Below are positions 32,204-41,394 of a stretch of 64,000 bases of DNA, in pieces; position 1 is the first letter of the stretch; each line of letters begins with the position of its first letter. The translations under genes were made by a program, and so were the position numbers. Source of the stretch: Nitrosomonas cryotolerans ATCC 49181 (GTDB taxonomy: Bacteria; Pseudomonadota; Gammaproteobacteria; Burkholderiales; Nitrosomonadaceae); NCBI RefSeq assembly GCF_900143275.1, contig NZ_FSRO01000001.1, positions 682,001-746,000 on the forward strand, given 5' to 3'. Below the pieces are notes generated by a model. That model was not told where the DNA came from, ran no database searches, and worked only from the letters and a program-made list of their open reading frames with translations.

Positions 32204-33301
32204 ATGGAATCTATACAACAAGTATTTGAGCAGTTATTTGGAGCCGAGTGGGGCCCAATGTTGTTTCTGTTGACAAAGAATATGACCTTTATTCTTGCCA
32301 TTGTCGTTCCATTATTGCTGGGCGTTGCCTATCTTACCTTCGCGGAGCGTAAGATTATCGCTTATATGCAGATACGTGTCGGGCCCAATCGTGTAACTTT
32401 TTTTGGTATTCCATGGTTACGTGGCTGGGGGCAACCCATCGCTGATGCAGTTAAGGCAATGATGAAAGAAATTGTAATCCCGACTGGGGCTAATAAATTT
32501 TTATTTATCCTTGCACCGGTGCTAACCATAACACCTGCACTCGCAGCATGGGCGGTTATTCCCTTTTCTCCAGAGATGGTGTTAGCTGATATTAATGCTG
32601 GTCTGCTTTATATTCTGGCAATGACGTCGATGGGAATTTATGGTGTTATTATCGCAGGTTGGGCATCAAACTCTAAATATGCTTTTCTGGGTGCCATGCG
32701 TTCTGCTGCACAAGTCGTATCATATGAACTTGCAATGGGCTTTGCGCTTGTATGTGTCTTGATGATGTCGGAGAGTTTGAATTTAGGCGATATTGTTAAT
32801 AGTCAACAGGGTGGTAGTTTTCTTAACTGGTATTTGATACCGCTATTTCCGATGTTTTTAGTTTATTTTATTTCGGGTGTGGCGGAAACGAATCGTGCTC
32901 CGTTTGATGTTGCCGAGGGAGAATCTGAAATCGTTGCAGGATTTCATGTTGATTATTCGGGTATGGCCTTTACTGTGTTTTTCCTGGCGGAATATGCCAA
33001 CATGATTCTTGTGGCTACATTAACGAGTATCATGTTTTTAGGAGGCTGGTTACCCCCTATCAATATTGAACCATTGACTGCTATTCCTGGTATTGTCTGG
33101 TTGCTATTAAAAATAGCATTTATGTTGTTCTTTTTCCTGTGGTTTCGTGCGACATTCCCACGTTATCGCTATGATCAGATTATGAGACTGGGTTGGAAGA
33201 TATTTATTCCGATTACGTTAATATGGATTGTTTTGTTGGGTACGATAATGCAATTGCCCGTATCAATACGGAATATGTTCCCGCTTAATCTCTGGTTCTA
33301 A
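32204..33301 (+). CDS. nuoH: NADH-quinone oxidoreductase subunit H
   Basis: Membrane subunit at the junction of the arms, forming much of the quinone tunnel. ATG 32204 gives 365 residues ([13 protein letters not shown]) with GGGG six bases upstream; TTG 32192 is an alternative four codons earlier. It shows [17 protein letters not shown] and the acidic loop [26 protein letters not shown]. About eight membrane segments are visible. Confidence 0.96.
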   Translation: MESIQQVFEQLFGAEWGPMLFLLTKNMTFILAIVVPLLLGVAYLTFAERKIIAYMQIRVGPNRVTFFGIPWLRGWGQPIADAVKAMMKEIVIPTGANKFLFILAPVLTITPALAAWAVIPFSPEMVLADINAGLLYILAMTSMGIYGVIIAGWASNSKYAFLGAMRSAAQVVSYELAMGFALVCVLMMSESLNLGDIVNSQQGGSFLNWYLIPLFPMFLVYFISGVAETNRAPFDVAEGESEIVAGFHVDYSGMAFTVFFLAEYANMILVATLTSIMFLGGWLPPINIEPLTAIPGIVWLLLKIAFMLFFFLWFRATFPRYRYDQIMRLGWKIFIPITLIWIVLLGTIMQLPVSIRNMFPLNLWF

Positions 33302-33318
33302 AAAGTGGAGAAAACGCT

Positions 33319-33807
33319 ATGAATCGTATCAAGAAATTTTTTAGTACATTTTTGTTATTCGAAATGCTCAAAGGCATGATGGTAACCGGGCGATATTTGT
33401 TCAAACCTAAGATAACAGTACATTTTCCTGAAGAAAAAACACCACAATCTCCTCGTTTCCGTGGTCTTCATGCTTTACGTCGTTATCCGAATGGAGAAGA
33501 ACGTTGTATTGCCTGTAAATTGTGTGAAGCAGTGTGTCCTGCGATGGCCATCACAATTGAATCTGAGCAGCGTGAGGATAGTACACGTCGTACGACACGT
33601 TATGATATTGATCTATATAAATGTATATTCTGTGGATTCTGTGAAGAAGCATGCCCCGTAGATGCGATTGTTGAAACGCGCGTATTGGAGTATCACGGTG
33701 AAAAACGTGGAGACTTGGTCTATACCAAAGAGATGTTACTGGCTGTCGGAGATCGATATGAGGAGCAGATTGCGAAAGACAGAGAAGCCGATGCACGCTA
33801 TCGATGA
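33319..33807 (+). CDS. nuoI: NADH-quinone oxidoreductase subunit I
   Basis: Peripheral ferredoxin-like subunit with two 4Fe-4S clusters (N6a, N6b). The 162-residue product has the two motifs [13 protein letters not shown] and [13 protein letters not shown]. The N-terminal amphipathic region lies against the membrane arm. Start ATG follows GTGGAGAAAA. Confidence 0.98.
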   Translation: MNRIKKFFSTFLLFEMLKGMMVTGRYLFKPKITVHFPEEKTPQSPRFRGLHALRRYPNGEERCIACKLCEAVCPAMAITIESEQREDSTRRTTRYDIDLYKCIFCGFCEEACPVDAIVETRVLEYHGEKRGDLVYTKEMLLAVGDRYEEQIAKDREADARYR

Positions 33808-33826
33808 ATTTTGTGATTAAAAACAA

Positions 33827-34432
33827 ATGAATTTTCAGGATATATTATTTTATTTTTTTTCGGTCGTTCTGGTTGCTTCTGCACTAGGCGTTATTACTGC
33901 TCGTAATCCGGTTTATTCCGCATTATTGTTGGTATTGGCTTTTATTACAGCCGCTGGATTATGGTTGCTTTTAGAAGCGGAATTTCTTGCTATCACCCTG
34001 GTATTGGTCTATGTGGGTGCAGTTATGGTGTTGTTTTTATTCGTAGTGATGATGCTGGATATTAATCTTGACCAATTGCGAGAGGGATTCTGGAAATGGT
34101 TTCCATTTGGGGCACTCATTGGATTGGTAATGGTTGTAGAGATGGTCATGGTTGTCATGGGCAAACAATTCGGTAGTGAAGAAATGCCCGGACCGCCACC
34201 ACACGCTGCTGACTATAGTAATACTAAAGAACTGGGAAGATTGATTTACACTGAGTATGTTTATGTATTTGAATTGGCTGCAGTTCTATTATTAGTGGCA
34301 ATGGTTGCTGCGATTGCGCTAACTCTGCGTCATCGTTCGGATAAAAAAGTTACAAATCCGGCGAAGCAAGTAGCAGTGAAGCGTGCAGATCGGATACGGT
34401 TAGTCTCAATGCCATCTGAGAAAAAGGAATGA
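33827..34432 (+). CDS. nuoJ: NADH-quinone oxidoreductase subunit J
   Basis: Membrane subunit of the proton-pumping arm, 201 residues with five hydrophobic segments. It contains the family pattern ARNPVYSALLLVLAFITAAGLWLLLEAEFLAITLVLVYVGAVMVLFLFVVMM. The C-terminal tail is basic and cytoplasmic. Confidence 0.96.
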   Translation: MNFQDILFYFFSVVLVASALGVITARNPVYSALLLVLAFITAAGLWLLLEAEFLAITLVLVYVGAVMVLFLFVVMMLDINLDQLREGFWKWFPFGALIGLVMVVEMVMVVMGKQFGSEEMPGPPPHAADYSNTKELGRLIYTEYVYVFELAAVLLLVAMVAAIALTLRHRSDKKVTNPAKQVAVKRADRIRLVSMPSEKKE

Positions 34433-34495
34433 GGCTGTTGCTGGAATGAAGCTGGTAACCATTTTTATATTGTTTCAAAAAAGAGGTAGTTAACC

Positions 34496-34801
34496 TTGGT
34501 ATCGTTATCCCATTACTTAGTACTCGGTGCGATTTTGTTCTCCATCGGTATTGTTGGTATTTTTCTGAATAGAAAGAACCTGATTATCATACTGATGGCG
34601 ATTGAGCTGATGCTGTTAGCAGTGAATATGAATTTTGTTGCGTTCTCTCATTATATGCAGGATATATCTGGTCAGATTTTTGTATTTTTTATCCTGACAG
34701 TCGCTGCAGCAGAATCCGCAATAGGTTTGGCAATACTAGTAGTGCTGTTTCGTAATCTACATACCATTAATGTTGAGAATTTGAATAAACTTAATGGATA
34801 A
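34496..34801 (+). CDS. nuoK: NADH-quinone oxidoreductase subunit K
   Basis: Small antiporter-like membrane subunit, 101 residues and three membrane segments, with the conserved glutamates in [11 protein letters not shown] and in [10 protein letters not shown]. It starts at TTG 34496, preceded by AGAGGTAG; no ATG gives a family-like N-terminus, so the TTG start is well supported. Confidence 0.96.
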   Translation: MVSLSHYLVLGAILFSIGIVGIFLNRKNLIIILMAIELMLLAVNMNFVAFSHYMQDISGQIFVFFILTVAAAESAIGLAILVVLFRNLHTINVENLNKLNG

Positions 34802-34863
34802 TTTGCTGATTTATTGACATAAAATAGAATAGCGCATAACTGACATATAATTTCATAACCGAG

Positions 34864-36810
34864 ATGCAAAAAATTTATTTACTGGTGCCTTTTGCACCGC
34901 TGGTGGGCGCGTTGATTGCTGGATTGATTGGTCGTTTTATTGGGCCCGTCTGGAGTCACCGTATCACGATTTCGATGGTATCCATATCTCTGATTGCGTC
35001 TATCGTGATTTTCATGGACGTACTAGAAGGAAATATATATAACGGCAGTGTTTATACATGGCTGATTACTGGCGATACACGTTTCGAAATTGGCTTTTTG
35101 ATTGATCAACTCTCGGCTACGATGATGGTGGTTGTCAGTTTGGTTTCATTAATGGTGCATATCTATACTATTGGATATATGCGCGATGATCCCGGTTATC
35201 AAAGGTTTTTTAGCTATATTTCGCTGTTCACCTTCTCGATGATGATGTTGGTGATGTCAAATAATTTTTTGCAATTATTTTTTGGGTGGGAAGCCGTTGG
35301 ATTAGTTTCATATTTATTAATTGGGTTCTGGTATACGCGCCCCACAGCAATATATGCCAACATGAAAGCGTTCCTGGTTAATCGAGTTGGCGATTTCGGC
35401 TTTCTACTGGGTATTGCAATGGTGCTGGTCTATTTTGGGACACTTGATTATGCGACCGTCTTTACTCAGGCTCCCCAGATTGCTGATCAATCAGTCGAAA
35501 TAATTTCTGGTTCACCTTGGCTATTGATCACGGTAATATGTGTTTTACTGTTTATTGGCGCGATGGGAAAATCCGCTCAATTTCCATTGCATGTCTGGCT
35601 GCCAGACTCCATGGAAGGTCCAACACCGATCTCAGCATTAATCCATGCCGCAACTATGGTGACCGCCGGCATCTTTATGGTCGCGCGTATGTCACCGCTA
35701 TATGAATTATCTGATACTGCGCTTTCTATTATTTTAGTGATAGGTGGGATTACAACCCTGTTTATGGCGTTAGTGGCCGTAGTGCAAACTGATATTAAAC
35801 GTGTTGTTGCTTATTCTACTTTGTCACAATTAGGCTATATGACTGTTGCGCTAGGGGCTTCGGCTTATTCGGCGGCAATATTTCATTTGATGACACATGC
35901 TTTTTTCAAGGCTGTTTTATTCCTGGGTGCGGGGTCTGTCATTATTGCGATGCATCACGAACAAAATATGCTTAAAATGGGGGGGTTGAGGAAATATATG
36001 CCGATTACTTATTGGACCATGTTCATAGCGGCATTAGCGAGTGCTGGTGTTCCTGGGTTTTCTGGCTTTTTCTCTAAAGACACTATTATTGAAGCAGTAC
36101 ATTTCGTCAATATTCCTGGCGCTGAATTTGCATATTTTTGTGTCCTAACGACCGTATTTGTTACTGCACTTTATACGTTCCGATTACTGTTCATGACTTT
36201 TCATGGTCAGCCAAGAATGGATGCTCATACCAAAGAACACTTGCATGAATCTCCTTGGGTCGTGACTCTGCCATTGATCGTTCTCGCTATTCCAACTGTT
36301 GCTGCAGGTTGGTTTGTGGGGCCAATTGTCTTTGGCAACTATTTTCAGGATGTGATCTATGTACTTCCAGAGCATGATGCCATTGAGAGACTCAGTGCTG
36401 AGTTTATTGGTATTAGTGGAATGATGACACATGCGCTCTCAACAGTACCGTTCTGGCTATCCGTCGGAGGTATTTTTACCGCCTGGCTTTTATATATAGT
36501 GCGAACAGATATTCCGGAAAAAATTAAGACGTTATGTGGGCCGCTGTATACCTTACTTGACCGCAAATATTATATTGATGAGTTTTATTCATGGTTATTT
36601 GCTGGTGGTATGCGTGCTCTTGGGAATGGATTATGGAAATATGGCGATGTAAAAATAATTGATGGCTTCTTTGTTAATGGCGCAGCGCGAGTGGTTGCTT
36701 GGACTGCTGTATTGATACGTCGCTTTCAATCTGGATATATCTATCACTACGCATTTACTATGATTGTCGGAGCTTTTGTTCTGATGACTCTGTGGCTTTA
36801 CCAATTCTGA
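34864..36810 (+). CDS. nuoL: NADH-quinone oxidoreductase subunit L
   Basis: Largest antiporter-like proton-pumping subunit, 648 residues with around 16 membrane segments. The central LLFIGAMGKSAQFPLHVWLPDSMEGPTPISALIHAATMVTAG signature contains the pumping lysine. The long C-terminal lateral helix region follows the core. Confidence 0.97.
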   Translation: MQKIYLLVPFAPLVGALIAGLIGRFIGPVWSHRITISMVSISLIASIVIFMDVLEGNIYNGSVYTWLITGDTRFEIGFLIDQLSATMMVVVSLVSLMVHIYTIGYMRDDPGYQRFFSYISLFTFSMMMLVMSNNFLQLFFGWEAVGLVSYLLIGFWYTRPTAIYANMKAFLVNRVGDFGFLLGIAMVLVYFGTLDYATVFTQAPQIADQSVEIISGSPWLLITVICVLLFIGAMGKSAQFPLHVWLPDSMEGPTPISALIHAATMVTAGIFMVARMSPLYELSDTALSIILVIGGITTLFMALVAVVQTDIKRVVAYSTLSQLGYMTVALGASAYSAAIFHLMTHAFFKAVLFLGAGSVIIAMHHEQNMLKMGGLRKYMPITYWTMFIAALASAGVPGFSGFFSKDTIIEAVHFVNIPGAEFAYFCVLTTVFVTALYTFRLLFMTFHGQPRMDAHTKEHLHESPWVVTLPLIVLAIPTVAAGWFVGPIVFGNYFQDVIYVLPEHDAIERLSAEFIGISGMMTHALSTVPFWLSVGGIFTAWLLYIVRTDIPEKIKTLCGPLYTLLDRKYYIDEFYSWLFAGGMRALGNGLWKYGDVKIIDGFFVNGAARVVAWTAVLIRRFQSGYIYHYAFTMIVGAFVLMTLWLYQF

Positions 36811-36905
36811 TAGACAAGTAAAAAGATATCACCGTACCTCTGAAGCGGTATCTGTGAACCTTATGCTAAAAGCTAATACGCACTAACCAATAGAACGGAA
36901 TAAAC

Positions 36906-38390
36906 ATGGTGTTTGGTTTTCCATTATTAAGTTTAATCATCTGGCTGCCAATTTTTATTGGTATCGCCGTATTTGCGACCGGCAATGATCGCAACGCTCA
37001 GGTAGCTCGCTGGATTGCGTTGGCTGGATCATTACTGGGATTTTTGGTGGCAATTCCATTATATGTATGGTTTGATCCAACGAGTAGCTCAATGCAATTT
37101 GTTGAGAATCAGGTGTGGGTTGAACGATTTAACATTTATTATCATCTTGGTGTTGATGGAATTTCAATGCCATTGATTTTATTAAATTGTTTCATTACAC
37201 CCTTAGTGGTGATAGCTGGATGGAAAGTGATTCGCGAACGGGTATCGCAATATATGGGCGCGTTCTTAATCATGTCCGGGATTGTCAATGGGGTATTTGC
37301 ATCGCTTGATGCAATTTTATTTTATGTATTCTGGGAAGCATCTTTAATACCCATGTTCTTGATCATTGGAATATGGGGCGGCCCGAATCGTGTGTATGCG
37401 GCCATTAAGTTTTTTCTTTATACTCTGCTGGGTTCTTTATTGATGTTGGTTGCATTTATATATCTATATCAAATATCCGGCGGTAGCTTTTTGATACAGG
37501 ATTATCATAAGCTGTCAATTCCGTTGACACCGCAAATATTGATTTTTATCGCATTTCTGTTGGCATTTGCAGTAAAAGTACCGATGTGGCCAGTGCATAC
37601 ATGGCTGCCTGATGCACACGTGGAAGCGCCTACTGGTGGTTCAGTGGTATTGGCGGCAATATTGCTTAAATTAGGTGGATATGGTTTTTTACGCTTCTCT
37701 TTGCCCATAGTCCCTGATGCAAGTCACTATCTTGCAGATATGATGGTTGTGCTGTCATTAGTTGCCGTTGTGTATATCGGATTAATTGCATTGATGCAAG
37801 CGGACATGAAAAAGCTTATTGCTTATTCTTCTGTGGCGCATATGGGGTTTGTAACACTCGGTTTTTTCTTGTTCAATGCCTACGGTATCGAAGGCGCAAT
37901 GGTTCAGATGATTTCGCACGGATTTATTTCTGGAGCAATGTTTCTATGTGTTGGTGTTCTTTACGATAGGCTGCATTCGAGGCAAATTTCTGATTACGGA
38001 GGCGTAGTTAACAAGATGCCGATGTTTGCTGCATTCTTTATGTTATTCGCGATGGCTAATGCAGGTTTACCTGGCACCAGCGGTTTTGTGGGTGAGTTCA
38101 TGGTGATTATGGCTTCGGCTAAAGTTAACTTCTGGTATGCATTCCTGGCGGCTACAACACTGATAACTGGTGCCGCTTATACATTATGGATGTATAAGCG
38201 GGTGATATTTGGTGCGGTGGCAACTCCAGCGGTAGAAGGTATGAAGGATATATCCGGCCGTGAATTCGCAGTATTGGCAGTATTGGCTATTGCAGTATTG
38301 TGGATAGGTATTTATCCCTTTCCATTAACTGAAGTCATGCATGCAACAGTCGATCATTTACTGGAACACGTGAGCCACAGCAAGCTTTGA
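36906..38390 (+). CDS. nuoM: NADH-quinone oxidoreductase subunit M
   Basis: Second antiporter-like subunit, 494 residues, with the motif AFAVKVPMWPVHTWLPDAHVEAPTGGSVVLAAILLKLGGYG and the early conserved glutamate in FYVFWEASLIPMFLIIG. A 95-bp gap after nuoL has no gene. It is typical for betaproteobacteria. Confidence 0.97.
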   Translation: MVFGFPLLSLIIWLPIFIGIAVFATGNDRNAQVARWIALAGSLLGFLVAIPLYVWFDPTSSSMQFVENQVWVERFNIYYHLGVDGISMPLILLNCFITPLVVIAGWKVIRERVSQYMGAFLIMSGIVNGVFASLDAILFYVFWEASLIPMFLIIGIWGGPNRVYAAIKFFLYTLLGSLLMLVAFIYLYQISGGSFLIQDYHKLSIPLTPQILIFIAFLLAFAVKVPMWPVHTWLPDAHVEAPTGGSVVLAAILLKLGGYGFLRFSLPIVPDASHYLADMMVVLSLVAVVYIGLIALMQADMKKLIAYSSVAHMGFVTLGFFLFNAYGIEGAMVQMISHGFISGAMFLCVGVLYDRLHSRQISDYGGVVNKMPMFAAFFMLFAMANAGLPGTSGFVGEFMVIMASAKVNFWYAFLAATTLITGAAYTLWMYKRVIFGAVATPAVEGMKDISGREFAVLAVLAIAVLWIGIYPFPLTEVMHATVDHLLEHVSHSKL

Positions 38391-38442
38391 ACATGTATTT
38401 CTCTAAATTGAATATTTTTCTCGATGTGAGGATTAATAATTA

Positions 38443-39888
38443 ATGAATTTTATACCACCTGACTTTACACCAGCCCATTCGGAGATATTTTTGCTCATCA
38501 TGGTCTGTCTGACAATGCTGGCTGATCTCGCAGCAGGTGAAAAAAGACGTTACGTTGCTTATTTGTTGACACAGTTTACACTGCTGGGTTGTGCATTAAT
38601 TACTTTTTTATCATTATCTGTTGATGTCAGCTATACATTTTCTGGCATGTATGTTGATGATGTAATGGCAGATATACTGAAATTAATGGTGTATGGTACC
38701 GTATCTGCAGTACTCATTTATTCGCATTCCTATATTAGCCTGCGTGGTATGTTGACTGGAGAGTTCTTTAGTCTTGTTTTGTTTGCGACGTTAGGAATGA
38801 TGGTGATGATTTCTGCTAGTCACTTTATGACTCTCTATATAGGACTGGAACTATTATCTTTATCACTTTATGCGATGGTAGCTCTGCGGCGTAATTCCTT
38901 AGTTGCGACCGAAGCGGCTATGAAATTCTTCGTGTTAGGGGCATTGGCTTCTGGATTCTTGCTTTATGGTATGTCCATGGTTTACGGCGCTACCGGCACG
39001 TTACATATTAGTAATATATCCGAGATAATAAAAGACGGTGTCATTAGTCAGGAAGTTTTGGTTATTGGTTTGGTTTTTATTGTTGCAGGTATCAGTTTCA
39101 AGCTGAGTGCGGCACCTTTTCATATGTGGGCACCCGATGTGTACGAAGGTGCGCCAACTGCCGTAACATTATTTATCGGTTCTGCTCCTAAGCTGGCGGC
39201 ATTTGGCTTTGTAATGCGTTTGCTGGTTGAAGGTATGGGCGAAATGGTCGCTGATTGGCAGGGAATGTTTGTAATATTAGCAGTGATGTCTATGGCAGTG
39301 GGTAATATTGCGGCGATTGCTCAGACGAATATAAAACGTATGTTGGCGTATTCTACAATTTCTCATATGGGGTTTTTACTGCTCGGTTTTATTAGTGCAG
39401 ATTGGAATGGGTACAGCTCTGCTTTATTCTATGTTATGGCCTATGTATTGATGACGCTGGGTACATTTGCAATCATTATGCTTTTATCGCGGGATGGTTT
39501 CGAAGCTGACGATATCAGTGACTTTAAAGGCCTTAATAAAAGAAACCCTTGGTATGCGTTTATTACGCTATTATTGATGTTTTCGCTGGCGGGGATCCCT
39601 CCCATGATTGGCTTTTATGCCAAATTTGCTGTATTACAGGCCGTGTTAAATGCGGGATACATCTGGTTGGCAGTTACTGCTGTATTACTATCTTTGATTG
39701 GTGCGTTTTATTATCTACGGATTGTTAAATTTATGTATTTTGATGAACCTGATAATAGTGAACCTATTTTGCCTAAGGCCGATGTAAAAATACTGATTAG
39801 TGTTAATGGATTAGCTGTTCTTGTATTTGGATTATTTCCTCAAGTATTAATGGCTTTAAGTTTATATGCTATCCAGAACTCAATGTAA
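38443..39888 (+). CDS. nuoN: NADH-quinone oxidoreductase subunit N
   Basis: Third antiporter-like subunit and last gene of the complex I operon, 481 residues. Motifs include [19 protein letters not shown] and [28 protein letters not shown]. With it, all 14 subunits A-N are present in the standard order. No terminator was seen directly after the stop; a MITE-like element starts 66 bp downstream. Confidence 0.97.
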   Translation: MNFIPPDFTPAHSEIFLLIMVCLTMLADLAAGEKRRYVAYLLTQFTLLGCALITFLSLSVDVSYTFSGMYVDDVMADILKLMVYGTVSAVLIYSHSYISLRGMLTGEFFSLVLFATLGMMVMISASHFMTLYIGLELLSLSLYAMVALRRNSLVATEAAMKFFVLGALASGFLLYGMSMVYGATGTLHISNISEIIKDGVISQEVLVIGLVFIVAGISFKLSAAPFHMWAPDVYEGAPTAVTLFIGSAPKLAAFGFVMRLLVEGMGEMVADWQGMFVILAVMSMAVGNIAAIAQTNIKRMLAYSTISHMGFLLLGFISADWNGYSSALFYVMAYVLMTLGTFAIIMLLSRDGFEADDISDFKGLNKRNPWYAFITLLLMFSLAGIPPMIGFYAKFAVLQAVLNAGYIWLAVTAVLLSLIGAFYYLRIVKFMYFDEPDNSEPILPKADVKILISVNGLAVLVFGLFPQVLMALSLYAIQNSM

Positions 39889-39954
39889 CGGAAATAATCC
39901 TTCTCGTAACTAATGATGAATAAAGTGGCATCGTTTAGGTTCGTCTGACTTCTA

Positions 39955-40065
39955 AAAACCATTGGATAACTGGTTATCTCGGGCTGGGAAAGATTTTTAA
40001 GTGATTGATTTATAAATGCTGCAAGTAATCAGAAAAGCTCAAAAACGCAGTTGTGCAGAGGTCTC
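39955..40065. repeat. MITE-like element, family B copy 2
   Basis: A 111-bp element whose interior (CTCGGGCTGG, AAGATTTTTAAGTG, GCTGCAAGTAATCAGAAAAG and so on) closely matches the copy at 19319-19428. It is flanked by the perfect 5-bp direct repeat TTCTA at 39950-39954 and 40066-40070. The inverted ends are more decayed than in copy 1: AAAACCATTGGATAACTG on the left, and the complement of GAGACCTCTGCACAACTG on the right. Confidence 0.75.
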
Positions 40066-40081
40066 TTCTATTGTCACGATC

Positions 40082-40116
40082 TATCCTAGAAAAGATATAT
40101 TATCTTTTCTAGGATA
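40082..40116. terminator. Perfect 16-bp hairpin between convergent genes
   Basis: TATCCTAGAAAAGATA (40082-40097) and its exact complement (40101-40116) flank a 3-nt loop. It lies between nuoN (plus strand) and the convergent gene ending at 40124. Each arm has an AAAA or TTTT run, so it could end transcription in both directions, though there is no long U-tract after the stem. Confidence 0.55.
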
Positions 40117-40123
40117 AAATCGG

Positions 40124-41230
40124 CTAAGGCTGTGTATAACTGATTCGATAAATAACTCCTGCAAAATCATCCGATACGAGTAATGCTCCATCCGGCATGA
40201 CTAATACGTCAACGGGTTTCCCCCAGGCTTTACCATCTTGCAACCAGCCTTCAGCAAATATTTCGCGTTGAATTGCTTTATTATCCTGTATACGTATTAG
40301 TTCCAGTTGAAAGCCTCTTTGTGTACGACGATTCCAGGAGCCATGCTGGGCAACTAAAATCTGGTTGCGATATTCTGCTGGAAACATGTTGCCTGTGTAA
40401 AATCGCATACCCTGTGGAACGACATGGGCATCCAATTCGATGGCAGGTGAAGTGGATTGACTGCAATCGCGTTTTGCACCAAATTTTGGATCTAATACAT
40501 CATTTGCATGGCAATAAGGGAAACCAAAATGCATGCCCTGTTCTGGCGCAACATTAAGTTCATCGGCGGGTAGATCATCTCCCATCCAGTCGCGTCCAAT
40601 ATCTGTAAACCATAATGCTTTTGTTTCTGGGTGCCAATCAAATCCAAGCGAATGTCGAATGCCCTGAGCGTAAACTTCATAGCTGTCGTCATCTGGATTG
40701 ATGCGTGAAATCAGTGCAAATTGACTGGGATCAGGTTGGCAGATATTACAGGGTGCACCCACCGATACATAAAGTAAATCATCAGGCCCGAAAGCAATAA
40801 ATTTCCATCCCTGAAATCTCTCTGTGGGAAAATCATGATTTATGAATATGGGTTGAGGGGGCTGGTCAAGATTCTCTTCAATATTATTAAAACGCAGGAT
40901 ACGGCTAATCGTTGAGACGTAAAGTGCTCCATTTCTGAAAGCAACTCCTGTTGGCATTTTAAGACCTTGTGCAATGGTTTTGACTTGTCGTGCGCCATTG
41001 TCTGTTGTTATTGCATAAACCTTTCCTGAGGTTTTTGATCCGGCGAAGACGGTGCCTTTGTGGCCAAGCGTAAGGGCATGCACATCGGGTACAGCTGCCC
41101 ATAAACTAATAGAAAAGCCAGGTGGAAGCTTGATTTTATCAAGAGGTAATATTGAGTTTTGTGCGATAACCGGCAAACTTTGGCTTAATATAAGTATAAG
41201 AATGTATGAGAAGTAATTTAAATTTATCAT
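40124..41230 (-). CDS. PQQ-dependent sugar dehydrogenase-like (sorbosone dehydrogenase family) exported protein
   Basis: A six-bladed beta-propeller of the glucose/sorbosone dehydrogenase family. Visible family segments include LPPGFSISLWAAVPDVHALTLG near the start, YAQGIRHSLGFDWHPETKALWFTDIGRDWMGDDLPADELN in the middle, and VAQHGSWNRRTQRGF towards the end. I use the ATG at 41228-41230, giving 368 residues with a normal signal peptide ending in SLPVIA; an upstream ATG at 41290 would add 20 hydrophobic residues. A periplasmic location is inferred. The substrate and PQQ use cannot be told from sequence, and related proteins include soluble aldose dehydrogenases. Confidence 0.85.
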   Translation of the reverse strand: MINLNYFSYILILILSQSLPVIAQNSILPLDKIKLPPGFSISLWAAVPDVHALTLGHKGTVFAGSKTSGKVYAITTDNGARQVKTIAQGLKMPTGVAFRNGALYVSTISRILRFNNIEENLDQPPQPIFINHDFPTERFQGWKFIAFGPDDLLYVSVGAPCNICQPDPSQFALISRINPDDDSYEVYAQGIRHSLGFDWHPETKALWFTDIGRDWMGDDLPADELNVAPEQGMHFGFPYCHANDVLDPKFGAKRDCSQSTSPAIELDAHVVPQGMRFYTGNMFPAEYRNQILVAQHGSWNRRTQRGFQLELIRIQDNKAIQREIFAEGWLQDGKAWGKPVDVLVMPDGALLVSDDFAGVIYRISYTQP

Positions 41231-41338
41231 TGATAAAGAGATTAAAAAAATATTAATAAACAATATAAACAGATATACAAAAGAAAACATAGATTGGAAA
41301 TTATTTTCTACACTGGTGAGATACTTTCTATACGTGTA

Positions 41339-41366
41339 CTTGAATTTCTCTAATTTGCCTTCATGT
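41339..41366 (+). promoter_or_regulatory. Candidate sigma-32 heat-shock promoter of htpG
   Basis: CTTGAA (41339-41344), a 14-bp spacer and CTTCATGT (41359-41366) fit the heat-shock consensus CTTGAA-N14-CCCCATNT (all six -35 bases; six of eight -10 bases). The implied start leaves a leader of about 20 nt before the htpG ribosome-binding site. Heat-shock control of htpG is well known, which supports the call. Confidence 0.6.
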
Positions 41367-41394
41367 TAGTATCTGTTTTTTTAAGGAGAGAACC

